Shown: positions 38,401 through 51,652 of the stretch, piece by piece
Layout: each line of letters opens with the position of its first letter
Numbering within the stretch: position 1 is the stretch's first letter
From: Paulownia fortunei
Lineage: Eukaryota > Streptophyta > Magnoliopsida > Lamiales > Paulowniaceae
Assembly: GCA_019321725.1 (NCBI GenBank)
Contig: CM033119.1
Location: forward strand, 3,807,865 to 3,871,864
Length of the DNA: 64,000 bases
Direction of reading: 5' to 3'
Position numbers and translations under genes: made by a program
The notes under the pieces: model-generated
Told to the model about the DNA's origin: nothing
Databases searched by the model: none
Seen by the model: only the letters and a program-made list of their open reading frames with translations

Positions 38401-39570
38401 ATATTCTTTTAAACCGTTCACCAAACTCTGACCATTTAGTGGCTTTCTTCCACCGTTGCTCAAAGTTGGTGAGCACGTCATAAGCAGCTGGGCCTTCAAT
38501 CTTGCAGTGTAAATCATGCCATGGTTGTCTTGGACCCTTAGTTCCTGGCTATGAAAAAAATATAAGTAAAAATCCATTATTTTGGAAAACTTATATCAAA
38601 ACAGAAAATTATGGTATAGTTCAACATGTAACAGGTTCCACAGTGGGCATCATGTTTATTGCAAATCCAGATAAATGCAAGATCTGAATATTGTCCTGAT
38701 TTTTAATCCACAAAAGTGCTAGAGAGTAATTCAAAACTCCTGTGCTTGTCCTTCCTGATTGCTTGATCCATTCCATTAACTATGTTACCTAAGGATTGCT
38801 GACAGTATTGACAGTGAGCAAGAGCGGTTGCTTACAGCAAATGTTGGATTATGATAATCATCGTAAAAGACAGTGTTGAGGTCACAAAATAATCGATGTT
38901 GAGGTGTATCATAGCGTCCATCACAGAGATCCAGACCACCCATGAATGCAGTAATCTTCCGGTAATTGCCATGGCCTTGTGTGTCCACAATCACACATTT
39001 CTGATGGTGAGTATAAATAGTTCCAACAACCTGAATTGAACACAGTCAACTTTCTACAGGCATAAATAAGTAGTCATTACAATTTCCCCTTGGTTTTACT
39101 ATGCATTAAGGTTCGAATATCCAAAAAGGGCCAAGCAATAGAAACATTTAAGCAAATCCTTGATTTTTTTTACTTCTATCTGCAAACTACTATCCCTGTT
39201 TATGGGCTGCAAATAAGAGAAGAAACAGAAAAGAGACTTGATGTACAGAGGTAAGGATGAATCAGATAAGTGTTGTATGTGCCAGTACTTCCCACAAGTT
39301 GAACATATGGTGTTATTTCCTTATTCATCAAATTTACAACCACATTGTCCACTCAGGTGTATGGTGCCAATTGTATTACAAAAAGTTTTTCTCATGCAAT
39401 TGTCAAATAGACATGTGCAATCTTAACAAGGATGGAAGGTATGGTGAGTTTGGAAAGCAAGAGAAGAAATTGGATCAACCATTAAGTCACGGATTTGGTA
39501 CCTCCAAAACACTACAAAAAAAAATAAATAATAATAATAATAATAATATATATATACAGTTTTGCTGCAA

Positions 39571-39620
<50 letters not shown>

Positions 39621-41966
39621 TTGCAGCAAAACTGTCACCAATTATACATGACAAGAATTTTTGTTTTGTTATAATAATGATTTTCATAAATTTAATTGTG
39701 AAAAGTTATTGACATAAAATAGTAAATAACTACTAAAAATTAATGATACATGTATATTGACAACTTAATTATAGCAAAAATTGCCATAATAACTTTGTAA
39801 CAATATTTTTATTGTGAAATAAAAATTATTAACACTAAATGTATATCAGTCGTCACAACTTTAACATTATCACATAATATTTTGTTATTCGTATTATAAA
39901 AACTCATGTCTTACAAAATTCGGGTATCAATCAAAATATTTGTAAAAATTCATATATCAATTTGACAATAATACTAAATTATTAATTTTTTACTTATTGT
40001 TACTCAACTCAGAATTAAAAAATACTCAACTAATGTTGAAAATGGAAAAGATGATAGAATAAAACATGCCTGTTGCTTGAAAATGCTAAGCTTAGTACTT
40101 GCATAACGAGGGGCCAGCACACACGTTACGGAGGAGTGCTTGAAAAACTTCCGAGTTTCCTCGTCGTGAGTTTGCATCACTCCTGTCTGCACCCATACAG
40201 GTTATTAAGATAACACTTAAGAATCATGATTAGCGATATTGAAGAAATTTATAATTTTAAGACGAAAATTGAACAAACTCTAGGGTCCTATCCCTCAATC
40301 TTTTCTAGTATATTTTCTTTTTCTTTTTTCCATAATTCCTCAGAGGGGATCAATTTCTGAACTTAATATCATAACATTTGGGCTTGAATTAGGAAGGCCA
40401 CTGTTTTTTTATTCCTCAAATAGAAAGCAGAGATTAAGACATCATGACGTGAACTCAGAAGGCACAAAATGCACATCCAAGTGTGAATCTTCTATATTAC
40501 AAATACGCCATTAATTATAAAATGCAATATGAAGTAAAATATTAAATTAAAAATAAAAAATTCGAAATGCTATAATTCAAGGTGGGTCATGAAAAGTAAC
40601 CATCAAATTTCTCCCAATAAATTATTTGCTTCAGCCACAAGGGAAGATAGAATGTAGCCAGAACAGAACAAATTAACTCTGACATTCTTGGTTCCACTCT
40701 TCATAGACACTCAACGAATCTCAAATCAAATGCCACAAACTCCGTACCAACAATCCCAAAATCATCAGAAAAAAAACTACAACACTAATTCTTGTTTTCT
40801 ACAAAAAATCCTTACCGTATTAATGAAGAACTTGCTGTGGGAAGTCTTATCATCCCAAACCAACAATAGCACTCTGACCCCTTCTTGAGACTTGTACTTG
40901 AGCAACTCCCCCAAATTCAAATTCCCGCCTCTGGGCAACGGCCGACTTGGCTCTCTCACCAGCTTCACCTTGTGGTAAATCGACCACCCCACAATGTACA
41001 CCAAATGGTGTGCCTCCAATATCGCGTGGCATATATCCTCCCAACACTTTTCGTGCTCAAAGTTTCTTCTCTCGTCCAACCCGATTTCCGGCAGCAACCC
41101 ATCAGGCAAATGCGCGTCTTGATAAAGCGTCACCTTTCCGCCGTGGCGCAAGGGGAAGTAACTTTCTTTCAATGCGTAGTTTTCCGAAATCCCATTTAGG
41201 TATATGGGATTTTTGTAGCAAGGAGTGAATGCTATTCGCAATCGGATGGCGGAATCGGGTTTATGGGGTTTCCCGTACGGCCCAATTACGGGGACCCACT
41301 CGTCGATCAGCTCTCCGGCGGCGATTCTTCTCGCCGGCACAGCTGCGACTCCAATGAGGTCGGCGCCGAACACGTCGTTGTCTTTCACCTGGAACTCAAC
41401 CTGCATTATTTTTTTATTAAAGGGTTAAAATTCGCACGCAGGACAAACTCAAGAATAAAGATTTTAACCACTTGATAAAACACACGACAAGACACACTAT
41501 CGGTTCAATTGTTTACGAAAATACAAAGTTTCATTTGACAGAAATTCTGATTTTGATTGTACAAGATATATTCGGGATTCTGTTATATGTCGGAGTTTCA
41601 TTCAAAAAGATTTCCAAACACGGAGAATTAAATTCGTTACCTGTGAGACGGGGTGAGCTAAGGGATCTTGAAATGTTCATTCCAAACCGGATTCTGCGAA
41701 TTGGATATGATTCTGGTGCGAGCAACCCTGGCGCCGGCGAGGCAAACTGTGACGTATGGATCGCTGGTGATGATCTTGTTGTGGTGTTTGTGATCGCTGC
41801 GGCGTTTGGAGGTAAAAGGCTTTCGGCAGACGTTGAATGCGGTAAAGAAGCGGCGGAGGCGTTCGGAGACCATGTCCATGTTTGGCAAGCATCGGGCTTC
41901 GATGATTTTAAGGTCGAGGTCTCCATGGAGGTATACAATATTGTCGTCTGGAGTTTCTTCGGTCAT
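35414..41966 (-). CDS. PLDDELTA: Phospholipase D delta-like, with one-base frameshift in exon 1
   Basis: C2-type phospholipase D that hydrolyses membrane phospholipids to phosphatidic acid; the Arabidopsis enzyme is plasma-membrane and stress-linked. Eleven exons: 41966-41641, 41400-40816, 40186-40070, 39030-38836, 38548-38267, 38178-38110, 37979-37832, 37437-37289, 36918-36751, 36112-35912, 35707-35414. Exon 1 encodes the first part of the C2 domain ('LHGDLDLKI', 'ITSDPYVTV'), but its frame meets TAG at 41660-41658 after 'EHFKIP'. Exon 1 is 326 nt where 327 would keep the frame into exon 2. Everything downstream is intact: HKD1 'HQKCVIVD' (about His352), '[13 protein letters not shown]', HKD2 'HAKGMVVD' (about His695), and the C-terminal 'FPDVGGK'. 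With the frame kept, length would be about 844 residues, near the family norm (~860). Intron 3 starts with GC. Either a sequence error, a mutation, or use of an earlier donor (41687) explains the shift. Confidence 0.93.
39510..39635. repeat. CACTA-like end with an 80-nt perfect palindrome in PLD delta intron 3
   Basis: 'CACTACAAAAAA' at 39510 matches the terminal signature of CACTA transposons. It is followed by an AAT-type repeat and then a perfect palindrome at 39556-39635: arms of 21 bases ('acagttttgctgcaaacattc' at the left) around a (TA)n centre. The opposite CACTA end was not found within the intron, so the element would be truncated. Confidence 0.6.
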
Positions 41967-42117
41967 TTTCTGAATGAAATGTGTCTGGGCTGTGGCGGAG
42001 AGTGGTGGTTGTTTGGTGTCTCCGCCGTGGTCGATGGTTGAGGAGGGAGGTGGCTAATGGAACAGTGGAAGTATATTTCGAAATTTTCAACATAGGAGGG
42101 TGGTAAGTGGTTAGTGT

Positions 42118-42139
42118 CTTTATATATATGGACACGTGT
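42118..42139 (-). promoter_or_regulatory. TATA box with adjacent G-box/ABRE upstream of PLD delta
   Basis: Read on the minus strand, ACACGTGT (42139-42132) is followed after three bases by TATATATAAAG (42128-42118), about 150 bases before the PLD delta ATG. The order and distance fit a core promoter. An ACACGTGT core is an ABA-type G-box, in keeping with the stress role of the family, but response is not shown. Confidence 0.6.
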
Positions 42140-43689
42140 AGGAACAAGATCTGAAAATAAATGTGGACCCTTACTTAATTCCTGAATCTTAGGTCAATAA
42201 AAGAGCTGGCTTTGGAAGCTCACTTTCTGCACTTGAATTAAATCAGAAAACTAGGGATGAATGTAATTAGCCTTAAAGAAAAAGGATGGAAAAAGAAAAC
42301 GAGGAAAAAAGAATCTTGCAGAGCATAAAATGGGCCAATTTACAAGGGAAAATTCTTGGTTTCTTGTCCATGGTCCATGTTGTCACATTCATTGATTTTT
42401 CTTTTTTTTTTTGATATATCTCTATGTAGACCTTATGAATTCTAAAAAAAAAATGATTTTAATTATTTTGAGGTAATAAAATATATGATATGATGTTCAA
42501 GGAAGTTAGGTTTTCTCATAAATGATAAATGAATATATTTGGGTTAAATAGAATGATGTTTAAATGTTTTTGGGCAGTGAAAAGGAAATATATGGAATCG
42601 GGATTGAATTGAATGAGAGTTGGGAAAGGAAATTCAACTGAAGTCAGTTCCAACTGTGTTCAAATCTCAATTTTCCATCTTGATAGGTAACCGGCCTATT
42701 CTTTAAATAGTTATGGGGTGGGTGAGGTTTCAATTTTTGAACTCATTGCCATTATTAGGTACATCAACTTATATTTGACGAATTAAAAAAGGATTTGTTG
42801 ATAAATAACTTGTATCTATAATTTTATTGATTACAAATATTTTATTTTATTAAGATATTTGAAAATACAATACCAAATATGAAATTCAAATAAAGAATCT
42901 GAAATGATTTGATTGCCATTTTTTCCATGAAAATGAGTTTGAAACTTCAATCACTTTTGACTACAGAAAACCAAAAAAAAAAATTGTATTGTTTTCAAAA
43001 TAAACTATCAGGGCGATTTTGTGTTTTTTTTTTTTTTAATGACAAAAAATCCACAGTCACTATCTGAAGGTGTGCATCGGATAAACTCCACTTCCTTGCT
43101 TGTTTCTGGTTTTTGTTCCCTGCATAAATGGTTTTCCAAGTGGGCTTTTCCTTAATATCAGTTGTTTTCATTCTAAGCGACTTGCACGTTTACATATAAC
43201 AATAGCAAGTGTATTTGTGAGGAGAACCTTCTTAAAAAATTTATAAATGGAAAGAACAAAGAGATTACAACTGCTAATTTCCCATATCATACATAGAAGG
43301 GAATTTTTCAGCTCCAGTTTTCATCTGTCTTTTACAACAATCAATTTCTTCCCTTTCCTGCTTTACACAACTCCTAACAACCATTTCTAGAGAATAATCG
43401 AAAGATCGATACCAGGATGGAGAAATACAAGTGAAAAAATACCTACAGGCTTTCTCAATAACTACAGGAATACTCATACTACTATTTCAACCTGTGGATT
43501 CAAACCAGGCTACCTTCATCAGGCCTTCAATAAAATGTAGCCTTCTGCTTGCAACGAATCATTAGCTAGTCTTCAGTATCTGAGGTTTAAATTTCTAGCA
43601 GTCTATATTGCCATAATAAATAGATTGGAGTAATAATTTAGACCAGGGGAGATAAACAGCTGAAGCTCTGAGCCAACAAGCAGTATAGT
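42140..43689. other. Intergenic between PLD delta promoter and MFS gene 3' end
   Basis: AT-rich, about 1.5 kb. It contains poly-T and poly-A runs and the likely 3' UTR of the MFS gene near 43.2-43.7 kb. No coding region is supported. Confidence 0.5.
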
Positions 43690-46600
43690 TCAAACTAAGG
43701 TCTCTGTACTGCTGGAACTGCTAATATCGCTGCTATTTTTGGCAGGAGGTGGTGGCGGCCTTATCATGGTGCTTTGGACGAATGCTATCATCTACACAAG
43801 CAAAACAAAAAGAAAGTATATATATTGTGATCAATGTTTTAGATAATGTGAAGGAAAGTTAGTTTTATGTACTTTAATTTTAAGTGAGGCACTTACAGCA
43901 GCTAAGCCAGAGCATATAATGCTGAATCCAGGGAAGTGAAATGGTGCATTGTCTGATAGAAACAAAGCTATGGAAAGAAAGAGGGAATTTTATAAGATTA
44001 GATTGAGTTTTTTTTTTTTGGCATATTTGAATTTGGTAACAATAGTCTTGCTTACCGGTTAAAGGGCTGAAAGCAAGAGGGGAGACAATGTTGGCAAAGG
44101 AACATATGCCTGTAATGCACCCTTGAGCCTTTCCCTGATTGCATCATCCAACGAAAAAGAAGTATTACTACTTTTGTATAATTGAAACTGTTGAAGGAGA
44201 ATTTCTTGCGCCATGGTTATATGAATGCAACTGAACTCATAATCAAATCAATATCAGCCAATAACAATCACCTGTTCACTTGGTCCAGTTTGTTTGGATG
44301 CAATACTTCGTAACTGTAAATGCAAGGAGAACTTTATAAAGATGTAATAGGTAAAAATACTGATCAAGAAATGTGCTGCAATAAACGAAAAGCTTACACA
44401 GGGCAGGGCAAAAGTAGCCAGAACGGATATCATTGCAGCTGCATAAGGAACCTGCAAAATTCCCCAATATATCAGCACACTGCCATAACGAAATTCCTAT
44501 GTATAATTCAGGCAATAGGTCAAGAACTTACCCAAGGTGCCCAAGCAACGCCGTAAAGTATCATCTGCACTCAAGAACACATTGTTAAGGGAAAGCTATA
44601 TATCTGTTTAATGTATATTTGATCATTCAAAATGTAATCTGCATGCTCATGTTCGGTGCAACATCAGTCGGAGACATAGTCTTACGCTATTTCAGAGGAT
44701 AAAAATTATTCATATAAGTACTAATTAAGCAGGGTCCTTACATGAGCACAGCTGAAGAACAGCCCTACAGAAAGCATCTTTTCTTCTCCCATGAGGGGAG
44801 TTAATATGGGCATGAGGATCAGCTGAAAGATTTCAAAACCAAAGTCCATCACACATAATGAAATAATATAAGAATCTGCATAAATAACAAACTGCATAAC
44901 GGCAATGCATGGCAAAAACTACCTGTGATACTGATCCTGCAATTCCAGCAATTATCATCAGATCAGCAAATTGATCTTTGTTAAAGTGAAACTGAGCCTT
45001 CAAGTAATACTGCACGGTGGTTAAATAAAACTGGTTATCACAAAGCCCTTTTGACATATTATTAAGTCTCCAAGACTCATCACATATATATACAATGCTT
45101 TGACATTAGTCTCCAACACATAGACAGCAAAGCTCAACCTCAACAATTGCCAATATCTTAATTTCACAGAGATTTTAAACTGAGAGAAACTGTGTAAGCC
45201 ATTGTGAAGAGAAAGAGCCATGTTCATTTTCAACTCTTATACTTTCTTATGCTTTAAATCTCAAGGGCAAATCAACATTCTCATTTATGGAGGACAAATG
45301 CAAAAGTAGCATACCATCAAAGAAGCGTAGAGGCCAACATCTGCAACATTGATGAAGAATGCAACCACAGCTGCTTTTGAAAAGGTGGGGCTGCAGAGTA
45401 ATGATTAATATGGAGGCATTAGCCTAAACGACATACGAAAAGTGCATTGAAATGTGATTCACGCGTATGGTTCAAATTTTTGAAACTTGTCCATTACATG
45501 ATAAGATATTCATAAACTTTCTTATAAATTCAGAGTCTAAATCAAGTTGATATAGCTCCTTCCTTTTCATAGACACATTTCATATTGATAAGATTCAATC
45601 TTCAGAATGAATTTCATAATAAATAGAAAATGAGCTTATTGTGGCTGACCTAGTCCTCAACAAGCAAATTGTATCATCCACGGAAGGCAGAGTCTTGAAA
45701 AGCTTCCATTTTTTCGAGGGAGCTTTTTCCAGAAGACAATCAGTTTCTGTGCTCTTTGCACAAATGCTATTGTTCATCATTGACTCCGGAAGAAACACTC
45801 TCATATAGAGCAATGCGATAACGGACATTGCAGCAGCAACCTATACATAAAAGCAGAAAACCACAAAATGAAAGTAATATTTTAGACAATTTCTTCAAGC
45901 TATATATACTAGCTCTTTTTTGCTCATTTCCTGTTTAAGAATTTATTTACATGTTGCACAGTTGATAACCGAGCGTAATATCAAGACGTTTTTGCACTTA
46001 AAACCTTCTGCAGTAAGTATTAGTCTTACTTCATACGTATAAAGGAAGGATGAGGGACTAAGAGAATACTTGAAATGTGGCTGAAGTGGAGAGAAAACGA
46101 GTAGAAAAGTTCCCAAAGACGAAAGAAGAAGATGAAAAGCCTGACATGATCCCAAATACTGCAGCCCTTCTGCCCTCTGGAACATTATCTGCCTGCAACC
46201 ACACCAAAAAATGTGAAGTCATTTTGTTAGCTACTCTGCTAAACTTTAAGCCTGTTTGTAGAAAATCTTGTGATGCTGAATTGCTAGCTAGAAAGGCTGT
46301 TTTGAGTCTACATATATAAAGGAGATAAAAATCGAAACTTTACCACATATGCAAGAGCAAGAAACTGAACACTTCCTTCACTGGCCATGGCAATGAGAGT
46401 TTTGAGCACATAGTAAGCGTAGAAGTAATATTTTGTCCTGCTGTAAGCCAGTATCACTGTAACCATAAATCAGATTAGTCAATTTTAACAAATTCATTTT
46501 CCATCCATTACCAGGAAAAGAAATTTTAGGAAAATGTTTTGCTAATATCATGATTTGGGCCGTTCACCATTCACAAGAATCACAACCAATGCGGGCTGGA

Positions 46601-49600
46601 GTTATTTGTGATGTTATCAAAACCCAGATGGGTATCCATCCATGCCCATCCCACCCCACCCCCCACCAAAAAGAACAAAAAAACCAAAAAATAAAAAAAA
46701 ACATGAAAGTGTTAATGACTTAGATTTATGGAGAATTAAACTCGACTAAAACAAATATTTGACCATTGTGAATCCAAACAGATCAAATAATAGTAAAATA
46801 TCTTAATACATTCTATTTGAAATCAGTATTAGGTGCATTGGACCTCCGTACAATACTGAGATCCACATGAACAGAAGTTTCGGGACTCAGCTTTCATTCA
46901 CCTGGCTCAGCTGCCAATTAATATGAGGTCCATATTATGGCCCTAGATTATTCTTGAAAGTATCAAACTCTAGTAGTTGGGCTTCCCAATTTGGGCTACT
47001 AAATTAAATTAGAAATATTATACTTCCTACGTAAGATACACAAATGTAAGAAGAAATCATTAATGGAAATATCAATTAATGCGCAACCAATCTCACGTGC
47101 AATATTACAGTATTATTATAATTATGATTGTACAGTACAAAAATTTCAACATCTGACGGTCAGCAGCACTATTGCAGTATTACAATGTTTTTAGCTTTTT
47201 TTTTTTTTTTCTTTCCCCTCCTTTTTCTGCTTTATTCACTCTTCTTTTTCTGAATATACTTTTACTTTTTCAATTTTTTTTTTGGGCCTTTCTCTTTTTC
47301 TGTACAATTAATACTCCTTCAAAAGAAAAGGGACAAACTTTAAGATTCGGATTTCTTGATGTCACAGCTGGATTCAAATATATCGTATGGATTCTCTTCA
47401 AAGTGTATGTATTTTTGTAAACCATGCACTTCTGGAGTGAGTTTTTGTCTAATAATTATAAATTGTGAGGTTGCAAATTAAATTTAATACATAAAAAAAA
47501 ACGATAGTCTCAACTATTAGATCGTATAATTAAGAGAAGTCTTATAAATTAGACAAAAAATCCATTTAACATAAGTGTTATTTAGAAGTGGTAAGATTAA
47601 ATCGTTATAGTAAGATTAACAAACGGACAAGAGTCATGCCAATCTCCCGTCTAAATATAGATGGATTGAAATATATATATATAAAAGTGGTAATTAGAAG
47701 TAAAGCAAAAAATTAGTATAGTGAAGTTACCTAGAGGAAAGATAGATAGAATCATGGGGAGTGTGAGCATGACTTTTCTTCCATAAGTGTCGGAGAGATT
47801 CCCAACCAAAGGCATAACCACGAGTGATCCCAACCCAATGATCTGCACCAACACATACATTTTCATAATTATATCATTTGAAATCAACTAGAGTTAACAA
47901 TTACCAATGTCGGACGCCAGCATGATTCCAAGGGAACAGTCAAAAAGAAAGGGAAAAAAAAAGACCAAAGGGGAAAAAAAAAAGGACCAAAGGGGAAAAT
48001 AAAAACTAAAATGAAGGAATTTAGTTTTTAATTATTTTCAATTTTGATAATTAGCGATTCTGCCGTTCCAACAAATATAATAAAAATTAAGTATATTTTT
48101 TTATTATTTTATATAAAATAATAGATTATTATTAAGTATAAATTAAAAAATATAAATAATCAACTAAAAAATATATATAATAAAGTTTAAAATTTAAATA
48201 ACTACATATATGACAAAATACTAAGTTTAAGATTTAAAAATAAAATAAAAAAATATTTTTCATTGATTTTTTGATTGATTTGATCGACTTTTTAATTTTT
48301 TTTTCAGATGGACCATATTAACCACTAATTTACTATTAGATTGATCGAAATGACTAGTTCGATTCGATTTTAAAAATATTGATTAAAAGTTTACTTGAAA
48401 CTTGGACGAGTCTTGACATTAATTAAGAAATTAAAAGAGAAATTCGAAAAAGGGGAGAAAGAGTGACAATTACGATTGGTATCCTTGTTGTCTTCCACAA
48501 GTTACTTTTTGTAGTGCAAACTATGCAATATTTGATAACAACATATAATCTTTTCAGTGGATGTTTAATACAGAATATGCACAATCACAAGCTTTCATTG
48601 CAAGCAATGATGCAACATTAGAATAGGGGCACATCTTTATGCATGCTGCCATGCATGTGGATACACATAAAAAAAGTTAAAATATCAGGTCTTGATGACT
48701 TCTTCTGTCCTCTTCCTTCCTTTCTTTTTTTTTTTTCTCAGAAAAATATAAAAAATATTTAAATTTATTTTAAGTGTTTTGAGGGAAGTATTTTAAAAGA
48801 ATATATTAAAAAATATGAAATATTTGAAAATAAATATATTAAAAAATATGATATATATTTAATTTTATTTTAATTTTTTTTTTTTGGGAAAACTAAAACA
48901 AACATTTCCTTATTCATTTCTTTTTAGCATTGCCCTCAACCTATCCTTTAGGTATAATGCCCCACCACTCCACCCCCAAAGAAAAAGAAAAAAGAAAAAG
49001 AAAAAAAAAGTAAATAAATTGTGACAGGTAATTCTTCTACCTGGTTTTGTAATAATGTTAAAAACAGGTACCTACATGATGAACATGTGTATATTGACCA
49101 ACCACCCAACAAGACATGGAGGTGGGTGAGACTTGACCTATTACATTAATAGAGGTAGACTTAATTGGATTAAAAGGTCTAAAGCTACACACCTGTTTGT
49201 CGCGATATAGGGTAGTGTCCTAAATTTCATTTAAGGGTGGGCAAACTTACTAGAGTAACACATTATAATATATACAAATAATTGTGATTGTCCTAAAATA
49301 AAAAAATTTAAATTTAACATCTCTCTAATTTTGATTTTCTCCGCTAATTAATTTTACGATTGAAACTTTTTATGCTCCTGCTAATATTCTAACGAATAAT
49401 GTCAATTGACGAAAATTTGTTATGTAGGTCTATGTCCAAAAATGTCACATAGCAACCAAAAATATTGGACATCCCAGTGAAGAGAAAAACTGAAGAAGGT
49501 TTCTAAGCTGAGGTAAAAAGAGGTGGAAACTTCCAAATTATAAAAAAGAATGTATTTGGCATAACGCAGTGAGTGAATGTGCATGGCTTCAATATCCCAT

Positions 49601-51652
49601 ATGATATGTAACCATCCCTACACGTGCCATTTACATGGAACGAGGAGACAGGATGAGAGAAAAAATGGGGGTGAGCGTAGGGTGGGGGTCGGTCACTATT
49701 TAGTATGTAGTATAGAATTGGCAAGAATTTGAGTAGACATAAAGTAATCAATGTGGGACTTCCACTTTGTATGTCTTGCATGCGAAGGGAGATTTTTGGT
49801 TTTGTTAAGAAACATGAAATGTAAGAGGTTTGGATTGGATGAATCTCTATTTTGTGAAAAATACATTTCTATATATATATATATATTTTGTTTTTGAAAT
49901 ATGTTTTCGTTTGGCATTTTTGGAAAAGTCCCAAAGAATTATTTCCCACCTAAATCTCACCTATCCTTTATAGAAATCAAAAAATAGAAGATTTTTATAT
50001 CCTCAAATTTAATTACGGGGACCTTTTTTTCCGCAACATAATTAATCACCTGAACACATATTCACTTAAAGACATGTTTTCAAACACATTCTCATAGATC
50101 ATTACATTCACATTCCTACAAAACAACAACCTATCCAAACAAATAATTTTTTTATTTTTACAAACTTACTTTTTCTCTATTTTTTCATAGGATCATTTTC
50201 TTTATTTTATTATTATTATTTTTTTGAGAGGACACATCATCATCTGATTGAAGCCTAAAAGTTTGAAAAGATCAGCAGAATTGAGAAAGTGATGTTGACA
50301 AGGGAAACCCAACTCTCCAAGCGATGTTTCTTTCAATCAAATTCAATTTTGTTGTGGGAGTGGGATTTAGAGGCAATAACCAGTAAATGAGATATATTAT
50401 ATATTCCCCCACTTTCTTTCAATATTTTAGAATTTCGTACTATCTACTTTCAAATTAAGCAGGTTTCCCCTTTTAACAAGAAAAAAGCAAACAACATTGT
50501 AATGAACTAGGAACCTTAATAATACTGTTCAGAGCGTTATTTTTGGCAGAAAATGGCATTTTACCCTGTATGAAATGATAATATGAAAATAACCCCCTAC
50601 AAAATGAAAACGGAGTAATTACCTCCTAATTTTGAAAAGGTCAAATAATACCCAATTCCAATTTTACCATTTGTTTAATTAAAAGTTACTAACATACCCC
50701 TATACATATAATAATATTTTTTTTACTTTATTTATCATTGTTGATTATCACTTAAAGTAGCAGTTATTAAATACATATATGTAGTATAAAAACTGATATT
50801 GGGTGTTAATTAGCCCTTTTTCATTTTACGAGATACCCTTTTTACCATTTCACATAGGGCAGTAAACTATATTCAAAGACGAAAAGTGGGCAATTTTACT
50901 TTTTTCACCCTGTAACTCTAAGTCGTACATATATACTGCTACTAATTGATGGGTTTCACAAATGGGGACCATAAAATAGTTAGGAAAATTTACAATCTTT
51001 TTCTGAAAATTGTTTCATGAGAAATCTAAACTTTATCTCCAACCATGAGACATTGTTAGGACTTGAGGTAAAAACTAGTAAAAATGATGATCGAAGCATG
51101 TCAAAGGAGATTCACCCGAACACATTATCCTGCAGTTAATGCATGTCCGTTTCATTGAACAATAAATAGAGTCAACAGTTGCTGGTTGAAGAAGCAATCC
51201 GTGGAAATGGTAAAAGAGAAAGTTAAAAAAAATATATTTTTAATGCAGTAAAATCTCTTTTCTCCTATATGACAATGTAGCTCCAACTGTTGATAATTGA
51301 GGGAGTATTACTAGAAAAAGATAGCTGATCGTCACAATGAAATATGACTCGTAATTAACTGAGAGCTAGTAATTTCTATATTGTTTCAAATGTAAATAAT
51401 TATATGATTTATTAACAAGATAATGGTTAATTATGCGCAAAGATAATTTTATATTAAGATGATGATTAATTATATATGTACACGTACCGCTTGTTGAGCT
51501 CCGGTGAGATATATGGCCAATGAGCATTCATTTTTTCCGGGACAAAGCGCCGCCATTGTGACGTCGGTGATAGCCGGAACCACCATGAAGTTGGCGAAGC
51601 AGTAGAGGAACACCGTCATGAACAGGTGGCTCAGCCCAAACACCTTCTCCAT
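43690..51652 (-). CDS. Major facilitator superfamily transporter, HIAT1/TetA-like (MEE15 family)
   Basis: Membrane transporter of the family annotated as hippocampus abundant transcript-like or tetracycline-resistance-like; Arabidopsis relatives include At2g16970 (MEE15), At2g16980 and At2g16990. The substrate is unknown. Fourteen exons: 51652-51488, 47842-47731, 46456-46344, 46192-46070, 45840-45650, 45390-45315, 45009-44923, 44822-44742, 44564-44532, 44451-44398, 44313-44272, 44134-44056, 43967-43897, 43791-43690. They join in frame to 442 residues with GT-AG introns throughout. The start 'MEKVFGLSHLFMTVFLYCF' opens directly into TM1. MFS motif A is 'GNLSDTYGRK' (69-78) between TM2 and TM3. 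Other blocks are 'ADNVPEGRRAAVFGI', 'ADVGLYASLMYYLKAQFHF' and 'GKAQGCITGICSFANI'. Twelve membrane spans are expected from the family. The tail is Pro/Ser-rich. Intron 1 is 3,645 nt. Confidence 0.94.
47843..51487 (-). other. Large first intron of the MFS transporter gene
   Basis: Bounded by GT (51487) and AG (47843), 3,645 nt, AT-rich. It carries a dispersed repeat copy at 48063-48245, poly-purine stretches near 47.94-48.0 kb and short TA tracts. No nested gene is supported. Confidence 0.8.
48063..48245. repeat. Degenerate dispersed repeat, copy 2
   Basis: Same ordered blocks as the copy at 8880-9055. Downstream of this copy 'ttttttgattgatttgatcga' resembles the inner part of decayed hAT-like non-autonomous elements common in plants, which is inference. 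Confidence 0.5.

Noticed and set aside
41472..42041. 189-residue plus-strand open frame
   Set aside because: It is antisense to PLD delta exon 1 and its promoter. The minus strand matches PLD family sequence; the plus frame matches nothing.
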